Below are positions 16,911 through 24,933 of a stretch of 44,822 bases of DNA, piece after piece. Under the pieces are notes generated by a model that did not search any database, was not told the origin of the DNA, and saw only the letters and a list, made by a program, of their open reading frames with translations. Numbering within the stretch: the first letter of the stretch is position 1; each line of letters opens with the position of its first letter. The DNA is taken from contig JAPLFN010000127.1 of the NCBI GenBank assembly GCA_026390655.1, positions 12,743 to 57,564 of the forward strand, given 5' to 3'. A program made the position numbers and the translations under genes. The stretch is from Candidatus Kapaibacterium sp. GTDB taxonomy: Bacteria > Bacteroidota > Ignavibacteria > Kapaibacteriales > Kapaibacteriaceae.

Positions 16911-18302
16911 TTACATCAACTGGAATTCAGGCATCCGAACGATTGCCTGTAGGAGGAACTTAATTCGTTGTACGGCTGAAGGGGCATCGATATCCCATTC
17001 GTAGACCTGTGCACCTGCAAGCATGATCTCAAGAAGAACGTCTCGTTGCTCTTGTGTTGTAGGGGCTGGCAGAAGAAGCTTAGCCACGTTTGCCACAACC
17101 TTCTTCGCGTCGCCACTGTCCGGCAATTGGCGGACGAAGGCTACGACGTCTGGTGTAAGTGCCTTGCCCGCTTTGTCCATGAGCTTTGATGAGCTGCCTG
17201 TTTGTCGGCCGTCAATGAAGCTCTCTGCATATCGTTGCCGCTGCGGGAAGGTAGAGCTGGTGATCCATGCATGGTGACCCTTCCAACCTTCCACTGTGGG
17301 CGGGTAATACGGTTCTTGAGTGAGTTTCGTCATGGATGCAATTGCATAGACACGGTCAACATTGGTCGCCCCAATAACCGATGCAAGCCCGATAATGAGT
17401 TCAGCCGGGCTTTTAATAAGGGCACCGCGCACCGTGATGTCATAAAAATGCTCTGAGGACAAGAGCACTCGCAAAACCTTCTTCACATCAAAAGCATTGG
17501 CCTTTACTACGTCTGCGAGGACTTGAATAGTTTCGGCGCTTGGATAGAATTCTACAAAAGACGTGTACAGCTTACGGGCAACCCATCGTGCGCAGGCGTC
17601 CTGTTCGAATGTGATGCGAACCACGTCGCCCCATTCCCAAGGCCCCTTCTGACCAAAGATCGTTTTTTCACCAAGGTCGGCGAAACCCCGATTGTACGAA
17701 CCCTCGTTGCCTGTAATTCTCCAGCCGGTAAAGGCCCTCGCAGCTTCCTTGATGTCGGCTTCCGAGTAATTCCCAACTCCCAACGTGAATAGCTCAAACC
17801 ACTCACGGGCGAAGTTCTCGTTTGGGTTACCCTTGATGCTTTGATCCCCATTCAGGTATCGTAAAATGGCGGGATTGGAGACCATGCCCGTTGCCAGCGC
17901 CTTGAAATCATAGGCTTGGGCCCGAATCAACTGGCTTTGCTTTACCATCCACTGACCGGCATACACCGTGATGTAGTCGGTGCTGAAGGTGTTTTGCCAT
18001 AGTAGCACAAGCCGCTCGCGCAACGATGGAACCGTGATGGCGTGCTCCAACCACCATTGCTGCAACTCTGGCCACAGTTTCGCCGCTGCAGCAAAGTCAG
18101 AAAACTCTGGGGGTGTTCCTGCCGATGAAGGGGGAGCAGGAGGGGGCTCAGCGCTGTTTAACAGACCGTTTACGGCATCCGATGGCAGTTTCCCGGCCAA
18201 TGCCGATACACTCGCCCAGGTAGGGTGGAGTGTTGTTCTGCGCAGAAGGTGTGCAGCGTCTTCAAAGGTGAGCGGTGAGGTCCGCGGTGTGAGGTCGATC
18301 AT
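16911..18302 (-). CDS. DUF1800 domain-containing protein
   Basis: A 463-aa DUF1800 protein, the usual partner of DUF1501. It begins with the family pattern FEDAAHLLRRTTLHPTWASV, has a Pro/Ala-rich linker, then LVLLWQNTFSTDYITV, the diagnostic NENFAREWFELFTLGVGNYSE run, and AARAFTGWRI. The C-terminal part includes TVEGWKGHHAWI. No signal peptide is evident at the chosen ATG, which is common in this family. It is the first gene of a minus-strand set that continues through DUF1501, the glycoside-hydrolase-like gene and a lipoprotein. It is divergent from the YfhO gene. Confidence 0.92.
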   Translation of the reverse strand: MIDLTPRTSPLTFEDAAHLLRRTTLHPTWASVSALAGKLPSDAVNGLLNSAEPPPAPPSSAGTPPEFSDFAAAAKLWPELQQWWLEHAITVPSLRERLVLLWQNTFSTDYITVYAGQWMVKQSQLIRAQAYDFKALATGMVSNPAILRYLNGDQSIKGNPNENFAREWFELFTLGVGNYSEADIKEAARAFTGWRITGNEGSYNRGFADLGEKTIFGQKGPWEWGDVVRITFEQDACARWVARKLYTSFVEFYPSAETIQVLADVVKANAFDVKKVLRVLLSSEHFYDITVRGALIKSPAELIIGLASVIGATNVDRVYAIASMTKLTQEPYYPPTVEGWKGHHAWITSSTFPQRQRYAESFIDGRQTGSSSKLMDKAGKALTPDVVAFVRQLPDSGDAKKVVANVAKLLLPAPTTQEQRDVLLEIMLAGAQVYEWDIDAPSAVQRIKFLLQAIVRMPEFQLM

Positions 18303-18364
18303 ACCTAGCCTGTAGCGATATGAATAGGTCGTTCTACGTCAGGGTCTTGAAACGCTAACATATG

Positions 18365-18372
18365 TACTTTTG
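18365..18372 (+). promoter_or_regulatory. Candidate promoter -7 box for the YfhO-lysC gene set
   Basis: TACTTTTG matches the Bacteroidota -7 consensus TAnnTTTG exactly and lies 33 bp before the YfhO start. The nearest upstream TTG (18347-18349) is 15 bases away, shorter than the usual 19-21, so only the -7 element is convincing. Confidence 0.4.
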
Positions 18373-18405
18373 CCCTAACGTTACATTCTACTCCGGAGCC
18401 CTTTC

Positions 18406-19314
18406 ATGGCATCAGCAGCCACAAAAAGTAAACTTGGTATCAAACGTGAGACATACGAGGATCTGGCCGCCTATGGAGCGATCCTTCTTGCCGTGATCGT
18501 GTTCTTTGCAGACGCACTGTTCGGGGGGAAGAACTTCCTCAGCGACGGGGATAACGTAGCGTTTTATTCATTCGTTCCTTACCTCAATGCAGCCAAACAG
18601 AGTGGAGAGTTTCCTCTTTGGATGCCCTACATTTTCTCTGGCATGCCGTCCCTGGCGTCGTTTCTCGCCGCGGGAGAGCGCTCATGGGATGTGTTAGGCG
18701 CCATGATCTTTGCGCTGCCACGAGCACTTGGTGAACTTTTGGGAAACGATACAGCACGTATTGCCTCGTGGTATACACTTTACGGATGGGGCGTATACAC
18801 ACTCATGCGCGTAAGGGGTCATCTCCGCACGATCAGTACGTTCTCAGCGCTTGCTGCCATCTTTAGCACGTTTGTTATCGTGTGGATCATGATTGGCCAT
18901 AGCACAAAGCCTGTGTCGCTCGCAACTTTGCCGTGGATCCTACTTGCCCTTGAGCGGTTGAGAGAGCGGTTCACGCTTGCGAATCTGTTCTTGCTCATTC
19001 TTCCCCTCATTGTTCTTGTAACAGCCACTCACCCGCAAATGATGTTTTACATCGGATGCGGCACTGCCCTGTATCTGTTAGTTGAGTTAGTGACTCGACT
19101 CATTACGAAAGCAGGATGGGAAAATGTCCTGAAGGCCGCAGGTGGACTGCTCCTTGCCGGAGGTATTGCGCTCGGTACACATGCGGACATGTTCATGGCT
19201 ACGCGGGACTATACACCTGAGTCTACACGGGGCTCTGCACCTCTAAAATCGACCAGACCGGAGGCAATGACTATGAGTACGCGACGAACTGGTCGTTCTC
19301 GCCTGGTGAAATGA
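18406..19314 (+). CDS. YfhO-family membrane protein, N-terminal part (frameshifted)
   Basis: A 302-aa ORF with a short basic N-terminus and about six to eight hydrophobic helices. It includes DGDNVAFYSFVPYLNAAK and GEFPLWMPYIFSGMPSLAS, both typical of YfhO-like proteins (GT-C-type membrane proteins linked to cell-envelope glycosylation). After YTPESTRGSAPL (codon ~280) the ORF turns into a basic, non-membrane tail. The other frame instead reads IDQTGGNDYEYATNWSFSPG straight into the next ORF. One missing A in the run at 19245-19248 explains this. Restoring it gives a single protein of 836 aa. Confidence 0.85.
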   Translation: MASAATKSKLGIKRETYEDLAAYGAILLAVIVFFADALFGGKNFLSDGDNVAFYSFVPYLNAAKQSGEFPLWMPYIFSGMPSLASFLAAGERSWDVLGAMIFALPRALGELLGNDTARIASWYTLYGWGVYTLMRVRGHLRTISTFSALAAIFSTFVIVWIMIGHSTKPVSLATLPWILLALERLRERFTLANLFLLILPLIVLVTATHPQMMFYIGCGTALYLLVELVTRLITKAGWENVLKAAGGLLLAGGIALGTHADMFMATRDYTPESTRGSAPLKSTRPEAMTMSTRRTGRSRLVK

Positions 19315-20915
19315 TGACGTTCCTAATTCCTAATTACTATGGATTCGGCAACACGGCAGTGAAGACACCCGGCCAGGTAAAGGAACAGCGTACGAATCTT
19401 TATTGGGGGCAGATGCCTTTCACTGACGCAGCGAACTATATGGGGATCGGCGTTCTCCTGCTAGCGATCATCGGCGCTTGGAATTACCGAAAAGATCCGT
19501 TCGTGATCTTCTTGATCGCGCTCAGTGTATTCTCGTTGCTGTTGTCGTTTGGGAAGAACATGCCGCTTCTATACAAGTTCTTTTACGACGTGGTGCCGGC
19601 ATTCAACAAATTTAGAGCCCCCTCGATGGCTCTCTGTCTGCTACAATTTGCAGCTCCAGTGCTAGCGGGATATGGTATCACATCCGTGTTCTCGTGGGCT
19701 TCAACGTCATCAGCACAAGCAAAACGCAAAGGGCTGATCGTTGGCGTTGCGTCCTTAGCGGTCTTTGCGGTGATGTTCCTCATTTCCAGCGACGAAGGTG
19801 ACTACAAGCAGCTCGTCAATGATGCGGTGATGGCAAAGCAAGGCCAGAAAGCCGGTGAAAGTGTTTCACCACAGTTTCTTCAGCTCGTGTACAATGAGAT
19901 GAAGAGTGATGCAACTACATCAGGGCTTGTTCTCTTGGCATTTGGAGGGCTCATTCTCCTTGTTGCGCGAGGAACGATCAAACCGAATGTTGCTGTAGCG
20001 CTTTTCTTACTCTTGTTGATCGGCGACCTCTGGAGGGTTGACAAACGTCCGTATGAGCCTAAGAAAGGATCACCTGAAAAAAACATCTTTGCAAAGACAG
20101 ATGTTGTAGACTTCATCAAGCAAGATGCCGGTGTGTTCCGCATCTGCGATCTCTCTAGCTCGCCAACGCCAAATTGGTGGGCATACCACTTCATAGAGAA
20201 TGTTCACGGGTATTCCTCTGCAAAGATGCGGGTCTATCAGGATCTTCTCGACGTGGCTGCGCCCGGCCCTGGTAGAGAGGCAACTCCTGGCAATTCAATG
20301 GTCCTTAATCCGTACCTGTGGAACCTCCTGAATGTGAAGTATATCGTTTCGAGTCAGCCCCTGTATCAAGGAGTCGAGCCAGTATTTAGATCTCAGCAAA
20401 ATGGCACAATGGTGTATGTCAATGGAGACGTACTTCCTCGCGCATGGTTTGTGGACACGGTGCGCGTTGAATCGAACAAACGAACACTCTTAGAGATGCT
20501 CCGTGACGGCAAGTTTGATGTACGCACAACTGCCTTCGTGGAATCGGAGTTTGCAGGGCGCACCTCACTTGGTTCAGATCCACTTGCAACGGCTCGCATT
20601 ATTGCAAAATCTAACCAGCACCTCGGCATTTCAACTACTTCGGCATCACGTCAGCTATTGGTTGTTAGTGAAGTGTACTATGACGAGTGGCATGCGTACG
20701 TTGATGGCAATGAAGTGCCAATGCTCAAAGCCGACTTCGTACTGCGCGGCGTAGACGTGCCATCCGGCAAGCACAATGTAGAGTTCAGATATATCAGCAA
20801 CTCATTTGAACAAGGTCGTGCAATAAGCTTGGCGTCAAATGCAGCAGCGATTCTGATAGGACTTTCCGGATTCGGACTTTGGTATCGCCGCCGGAAAGCA
20901 GATGGTGCTGCATGA
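19311..20915 (+). CDS. YfhO-family membrane protein, C-terminal part (frameshifted)
   Basis: A 534-aa ORF that continues the upstream gene. Its apparent start (MMTFLIPNYYGFG) is internal, because the open frame extends upstream into NWSFSPGEMM without a stop for at least 20 codons. It contains further membrane helices (MGIGVLLLAIIGAW, FLIALSVFSLLLSFGK), the family segment FNKFRAPSMALCLLQFA, and a C-terminal beta-rich extracytoplasmic domain ending in a last helix. Its stop overlaps the start of the next gene as ATGA, so the downstream gene is probably translationally coupled. Confidence 0.85.
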   Translation: MMTFLIPNYYGFGNTAVKTPGQVKEQRTNLYWGQMPFTDAANYMGIGVLLLAIIGAWNYRKDPFVIFLIALSVFSLLLSFGKNMPLLYKFFYDVVPAFNKFRAPSMALCLLQFAAPVLAGYGITSVFSWASTSSAQAKRKGLIVGVASLAVFAVMFLISSDEGDYKQLVNDAVMAKQGQKAGESVSPQFLQLVYNEMKSDATTSGLVLLAFGGLILLVARGTIKPNVAVALFLLLLIGDLWRVDKRPYEPKKGSPEKNIFAKTDVVDFIKQDAGVFRICDLSSSPTPNWWAYHFIENVHGYSSAKMRVYQDLLDVAAPGPGREATPGNSMVLNPYLWNLLNVKYIVSSQPLYQGVEPVFRSQQNGTMVYVNGDVLPRAWFVDTVRVESNKRTLLEMLRDGKFDVRTTAFVESEFAGRTSLGSDPLATARIIAKSNQHLGISTTSASRQLLVVSEVYYDEWHAYVDGNEVPMLKADFVLRGVDVPSGKHNVEFRYISNSFEQGRAISLASNAAAILIGLSGFGLWYRRRKADGAA

Positions 20916-21514
20916 CGTTAGACGAATTGATTTTGCGAGCCGAGCGGTGCATTGATGAGAAACGAATTCTTGAACTAACAGATGCAGAGCTTACAGAGAT
21001 TACCACTGAACAGGCAGAGCAATTACGAGCACTTTATGGTTCGCGGTTGCTCCTTCAAATACCGAGTCATGAAGTTGCGTTTCAAGAGTGGTTAAAACTC
21101 AATGCAGTGGACGTGTGGAAGGATCTTTGGGACAATGTTGAAGACCCCCCGTACTCGGTGTCTCTGGCATTTCTCGATGACATGATCGGGGAGGACAGCG
21201 AGGCTGCCTTCTACATATGTGATCTGCAAAACGTCGACAACTACTTCTTCACTCCGGACATGCTCTTGGAGAAGGAGTCCACTGATTTTGTGACGGCCGT
21301 TCGCGATCGCTTTGTTCGAGGAGGCAACCTTTCCCCTGAGCAAGCTCTTACCGTGGAGATCTCTGCTGGCCCAACGGACATTTGGCATTTTGCGTTTCGC
21401 AGAGGAGTAGATCTTGAACGCGCCAAGAAGGCAGTTGCTGCGCTTGTAGAAGATCGCATCCTTGTTCATGTGCCGAAGGCAGATCATCTCTCTACCTTCT
21501 TTGATGTAGGCTAA
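20912..21514 (+). CDS. Hypothetical protein (200 aa)
   Basis: A soluble, acidic protein with no signal peptide or membrane segment. I do not recognise the family. It starts MTLDELILRAERCIDEKRIL and contains a leucine/glutamate-rich N-terminal half, then FYICDLQNVDNYFFTPDMLL and TDIWHFAFRRGVDLERAKKA. The ORF track begins 11 codons earlier, but the ATG at 20912 overlaps the previous stop as ATGA and gives a sensible N-terminus. It is sandwiched between the YfhO-like gene and lysC with no gaps, so a shared transcript is very likely. A functional link with either neighbour is unproven. Confidence 0.8.
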   Translation: MTLDELILRAERCIDEKRILELTDAELTEITTEQAEQLRALYGSRLLLQIPSHEVAFQEWLKLNAVDVWKDLWDNVEDPPYSVSLAFLDDMIGEDSEAAFYICDLQNVDNYFFTPDMLLEKESTDFVTAVRDRFVRGGNLSPEQALTVEISAGPTDIWHFAFRRGVDLERAKKAVAALVEDRILVHVPKADHLSTFFDVG

Positions 21515-21515
21515 T

Positions 21516-22829
21516 ATGCTGGTAATGAAGTTCGGCGGATCATCGGTGAAAGACGCTACCGCGCTTCGCCGAGTAGCGTCCATCGTTGCCAATAGCATTC
21601 AAGAGCAAGGGGGCACTGTTGTTGTATTATCCGCTACGGCTGGAACAACAGATGATCTAATCACTCTAGCACGCAGTGCAGCACGCGCGGAAAATTGCAC
21701 GTCTATCATCGAACGGATCGCCGACAGGCACCGCGCGATCCTCAGTGAATTGGCTCCTACTGTATTGCACACAAAACTCGATGAAGTCCTTTCTGAGTTT
21801 CGCTCCTACGTCAACGCTCTGAGCGTTTTGGGAGAATGCACAGATCAGTCTCTTGATCACGTTACCGCTTTTGGAGAACGCCTCAGTACAACAATACTCC
21901 ACACTGCGCTAGTAGACGCCGGGTTGCCTTCAACGTACTTCGACGTACGCCGAGTAATGCGAACTGATGATGCGTTCTGTGCCGCTCGTGTCGAGATGAG
22001 TGACACACTCACACTTGTCGGCGGACTTCTTGCCCCCCTTTGCACCACAGGTCAAGTCATCGTTACACAGGGATTTATCGGGTCCACAAAGGATGGTCTT
22101 ACTACCACGCTGGGAAGGGGCGGATCGGATTATACATGCGCTATCCTCGGTTCGATGCTTTGTTCTCGAGAGATTCAGATCTGGACGGATGTCAGCGGAG
22201 TGTACTCAGCTGATCCACGCATTGCAGGCGACGCACAGCCGATCACCGAGTTGTCGTTCAGCGAGGTTCGTGAAATGGCTCTCTTCGGCGCGAAGGTCCT
22301 TCACCCTGACACGATAGCACCAGCCGTTGAGGCCGAAATTCCTGTTGTTGTTTTGAATACATTCCATCCTGAAGATCACGGAACCCGCATCGTGGGCCTC
22401 GCGTCATCAGGTGCGGAGATACATGCCGTATCGATCGTGCGTTCGTGCTCCTTAGTCCGCTGCAATTCACTCATTGCAGATCAGTTGCGGTCAACCCATG
22501 TGATCAATAAAGCCATAATTCTTGAGAGCAAATCAATAGAGTCTTCGATGATAGTTGTTCATACGTCTACAAGCGAATCAGCACTTGCATTAGAAGTGGC
22601 TCTTGTGGATACGGGACTGATCGTGAATCGTGTAGTGTTGCTGGCTGTGACAGGACCAAAGGTAATGCATCAACATGTGATGTCGAACATCGTTGAATCA
22701 TTAGCCCCTTACAATGTGTTCTGCATTTCTTCGGGTTCGGCAGAGCATACCATCTTTGCCACGGTTGCAGAAGAGCAAGGCAACGAAGCATTACGCTCTA
22801 TTCATGATCTCATTCGTCATCATCACTAA
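21516..22829 (+). CDS. lysC: Aspartate kinase
   Basis: A 437-aa aspartokinase, catalysing the ATP-dependent phosphorylation of L-aspartate at the head of the lysine, threonine, methionine and diaminopimelate pathway. The N-terminal amino-acid kinase domain begins LVMKFGGSSVKDATALRRVA. It has GFIGSTKDGLTTTLGRGGSDYTCAILG near residue 190 and WTDVSGVYSADPRI. The region FSEVREMALFGAKVLHPDTI is the usual conserved block. Two ACT-like regulatory repeats follow from about residue 305, and they are poorly conserved. The length suits a monofunctional class. The start follows the previous stop by one base. The 3' end overlaps convergent plsY by 20 bp. Confidence 0.95.
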   Translation: MLVMKFGGSSVKDATALRRVASIVANSIQEQGGTVVVLSATAGTTDDLITLARSAARAENCTSIIERIADRHRAILSELAPTVLHTKLDEVLSEFRSYVNALSVLGECTDQSLDHVTAFGERLSTTILHTALVDAGLPSTYFDVRRVMRTDDAFCAARVEMSDTLTLVGGLLAPLCTTGQVIVTQGFIGSTKDGLTTTLGRGGSDYTCAILGSMLCSREIQIWTDVSGVYSADPRIAGDAQPITELSFSEVREMALFGAKVLHPDTIAPAVEAEIPVVVLNTFHPEDHGTRIVGLASSGAEIHAVSIVRSCSLVRCNSLIADQLRSTHVINKAIILESKSIESSMIVVHTSTSESALALEVALVDTGLIVNRVVLLAVTGPKVMHQHVMSNIVESLAPYNVFCISSGSAEHTIFATVAEEQGNEALRSIHDLIRHHH

Positions 22830-23451
22830 ATGCGTTCGTGCGCAATAGTGCTTGGATCGGCGCCAGGTGTCTCATAAAGAGCAACAGTGAAACGGCCGCA
22901 ATGAACACTCTCATTTGAGAGGGATCTAAGCACATAACGAGCGTCGTGTCGCGAATCACTCTGTCCGGAGTGCTCCATGCCAATACGGCCGTACCTATGA
23001 TCGCCGTCATCGATCCCACATGCACGTCTCTACGAATGGCGAAGTATCCGGTTAGGTAGGTAATCCACCAGACAACGAGAAAGAGTGGATCCACAACCGC
23101 GAACACACCGGTGGCTGTTGCAAGGCCTCTGCCACCTTTGAATCGGAGTAACACGTTCCAGTTATGTCCAAGCACCACCGCCGTGCCGGCAACGGCCACT
23201 GCAGCAAAGTAGTCGCCATGCAAGAGCCTTGCCACGTAGATGGCTGCGACGCCTTTCAGAGCGTCAATGACCATCACAGAGATACCAACTATTTTACTGC
23301 CTGATGCATCATAGGCATTCCTGGCTCCAACATTTCCTGTACCCTCATCTCGTATATCCTTACCTGAGGTGAGCTTCAGGACTATCCATGCCGTTGGGAA
23401 ACATCCAATGCAATACCCGATGAGGGCAATAGGCAACAGTCCAAGATTCAT
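22810..23451 (-). CDS. plsY: Glycerol-3-phosphate acyltransferase PlsY
   Basis: A 213-aa membrane enzyme that transfers an acyl group from acyl-phosphate to glycerol-3-phosphate, the first step in phospholipid synthesis. The three PlsY motifs are visible: GKDIRDEGTGNVGARNAYDA (a Gly-rich loop, slightly divergent from GSGNxGATN), LGHNWNVLLRFKGGRGLATA, and a third conserved hydrophobic block. There are five or six hydrophobic helices. The ORF track begins 14 codons upstream, inside the permease gene. ATG at 23451 overlaps the permease stop as ATGA and matches the family N-terminus. Confidence 0.92.
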   Translation of the reverse strand: MNLGLLPIALIGYCIGCFPTAWIVLKLTSGKDIRDEGTGNVGARNAYDASGSKIVGISVMVIDALKGVAAIYVARLLHGDYFAAVAVAGTAVVLGHNWNVLLRFKGGRGLATATGVFAVVDPLFLVVWWITYLTGYFAIRRDVHVGSMTAIIGTAVLAWSTPDRVIRDTTLVMCLDPSQMRVFIAAVSLLLFMRHLAPIQALLRTNAFSDDDE

Positions 23452-24317
23452 GGTCGCACCCGCAAGAGCCGCATTTGCAAAAAGGAGACACAAAGGAGTA
23501 TTACAAAGACAATGTAGGCAACGGCGCTGGCGTATCCCATCATATCAGATTGTTCAAAGGCTTGCGTATATACCTCATACACAAGAGTTGATGTTGCCCC
23601 AAGTGGTCCACCCTTGGTCATCACATAGATCTCAACAAAGATCTGAAACGACTTAATGCTGTTGATCACCACAACAAACAGCAGCGTTGATCGCAACATT
23701 GGTAGGGTGATTCGCCAGAACTGTTGCCAAGATGAAGCACCGGCAAGCTCCGCAGCTTCGTAGAGATCTCGGGGGATAGCCTCCATGCCTGCTAAGAAGA
23801 GTACCATATAGTATCCGGTGGAGATCCATACGTCCATTGCCATTATCGCACCCAGTGCCGTGCTCTTATCGAGCAACCATCCGCCTTCAGGGAATGGAAT
23901 ACCCATCATCCCGCAAAGTCCATTTATATAACCATCGCGAGAATAAAGGTTCGTGAACACAAGGGCAATAACTACCAATGACGTTACCGATGGCAAAAAG
24001 TAGGATGCCCGGAAAAAGGAGGCCAATGCAGGCGTGCGGCGCCGGACAGCCCACGCGAGAAGAATCGCGAAAGCCGTTGTAACGGGGACAGTGCCGACAG
24101 TGAACACGGTCGTGTTTTTTAGTGCTTGCCAGAAGCCAACATCATTGAACGCACGTTGATAGTTCTCAACCCCAACAAACGAGATCTCATTTGTTAGAGT
24201 CTTGTACTTCGAAAAGCTCAGAACCAACGCATAGACAAGTGGATAGATCCAAAACACAATGAGTGTAATGATCCAAGGGGCTAACAGCGTCCACGTTTGA
24301 ACATCTCTTTTACGCAT
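23448..24317 (-). CDS. Sugar-type ABC transporter permease (orphan)
   Basis: A 289-aa inner-membrane permease of the MalF/UgpA-like binding-protein-dependent importers. Six helices are visible, starting WTLLAPWIITLIVFWIYPLVYAL. The ATPase-contact EAA loop reads YEAAELAGASSWQQFWRITL near residue 200. The chosen ATG (MRKRDVQTW) overlaps the maf stop by eight bases; the ORF track start eight codons upstream lies inside maf. No second permease, ATPase or substrate-binding protein occurs in the window, so its partners must lie elsewhere and its substrate is unknown. It is tightly coupled to plsY. Confidence 0.88.
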   Translation of the reverse strand: MRKRDVQTWTLLAPWIITLIVFWIYPLVYALVLSFSKYKTLTNEISFVGVENYQRAFNDVGFWQALKNTTVFTVGTVPVTTAFAILLAWAVRRRTPALASFFRASYFLPSVTSLVVIALVFTNLYSRDGYINGLCGMMGIPFPEGGWLLDKSTALGAIMAMDVWISTGYYMVLFLAGMEAIPRDLYEAAELAGASSWQQFWRITLPMLRSTLLFVVVINSIKSFQIFVEIYVMTKGGPLGATSTLVYEVYTQAFEQSDMMGYASAVAYIVFVILLCVSFLQMRLLRVRP

Positions 24318-24933
24318 TGGACATCTCGTGAACAAGATCACGCATGCTCGTATAAAGCAATTCCAGAGGAAGTCCTACGATTGTGTAGTAGCACCCCTCT
24401 ACACGAGAGACAAATACGGCTCCAAAGTCATCCTGAATGCCGTACGCACCCGCCTTGTCCATCGGCGAACCGGATTCAACATATGCCTCGATCTCACTCG
24501 AGCGTAGTTCGCGGAAGGTTACATCAGTTGACCGCGATGTCATGCGCGTATACCTGGGCTGACCGCTTACGATCAGAGCAATCCCTGTATGAACTGTATG
24601 TGTGCGGCCACTCAGTGTTTGAAGCATGCGCACTGCGTCTTCAGCGTCAAGGGGCTTATTCAAGACCATCCCGTCCAACACTACTGTTGTATCGGAGCCG
24701 ATGACAATTGACGGAGCCTCAGTGAGTTCTGCACCTCGCATTGCCTTCAAGAGTGCGAGATGCTGAACGTATTCATCTGGTGGAAGTGATGTTGAAACCG
24801 ACTCCTCGTCCACGTTCGGTGAGACTGTGGAGAATGTAAATCCAACATGATGCAACAGTGCAGAACGCCTTGGCGACTGCGATGCTAGGACAAGAGGATA
24901 CGGAAGGTGAAGGAGTGTATTGAGAGAAAGCAT
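24310..24933 (-). CDS. maf: Maf family nucleoside triphosphate pyrophosphatase
   Basis: A 207-aa Maf-like protein, a house-cleaning pyrophosphatase that hydrolyses non-canonical or dTTP/UTP nucleotides. The signature PLVLASQSPRRSALLHHVGF is at residues ~13-32, followed by TVSPNVDEES, the catalytic-Asp segment IVIGSDTTVVLDGMVLNKP, and the SGRTHTVHTGIAL motif near residue 110. The C-terminus has KAGAYGIQDDFGAVFVSRVEGCYYTIVGLPL. The length is normal. The start overlaps the stop of the upstream OmpA-family gene by one base (TAATG). The end overlaps the permease gene. Confidence 0.94.
   Translation of the reverse strand: MLSLNTLLHLPYPLVLASQSPRRSALLHHVGFTFSTVSPNVDEESVSTSLPPDEYVQHLALLKAMRGAELTEAPSIVIGSDTTVVLDGMVLNKPLDAEDAVRMLQTLSGRTHTVHTGIALIVSGQPRYTRMTSRSTDVTFRELRSSEIEAYVESGSPMDKAGAYGIQDDFGAVFVSRVEGCYYTIVGLPLELLYTSMRDLVHEMSNA

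Noticed and set aside
19245-19251. Programmed -1 frameshifting in the YfhO-type gene
   Set aside because: The site has only four A residues and no X XXY YYZ heptamer or clear downstream pseudoknot, and this family is normally a single frame. A one-base assembly or sequence loss is simpler.
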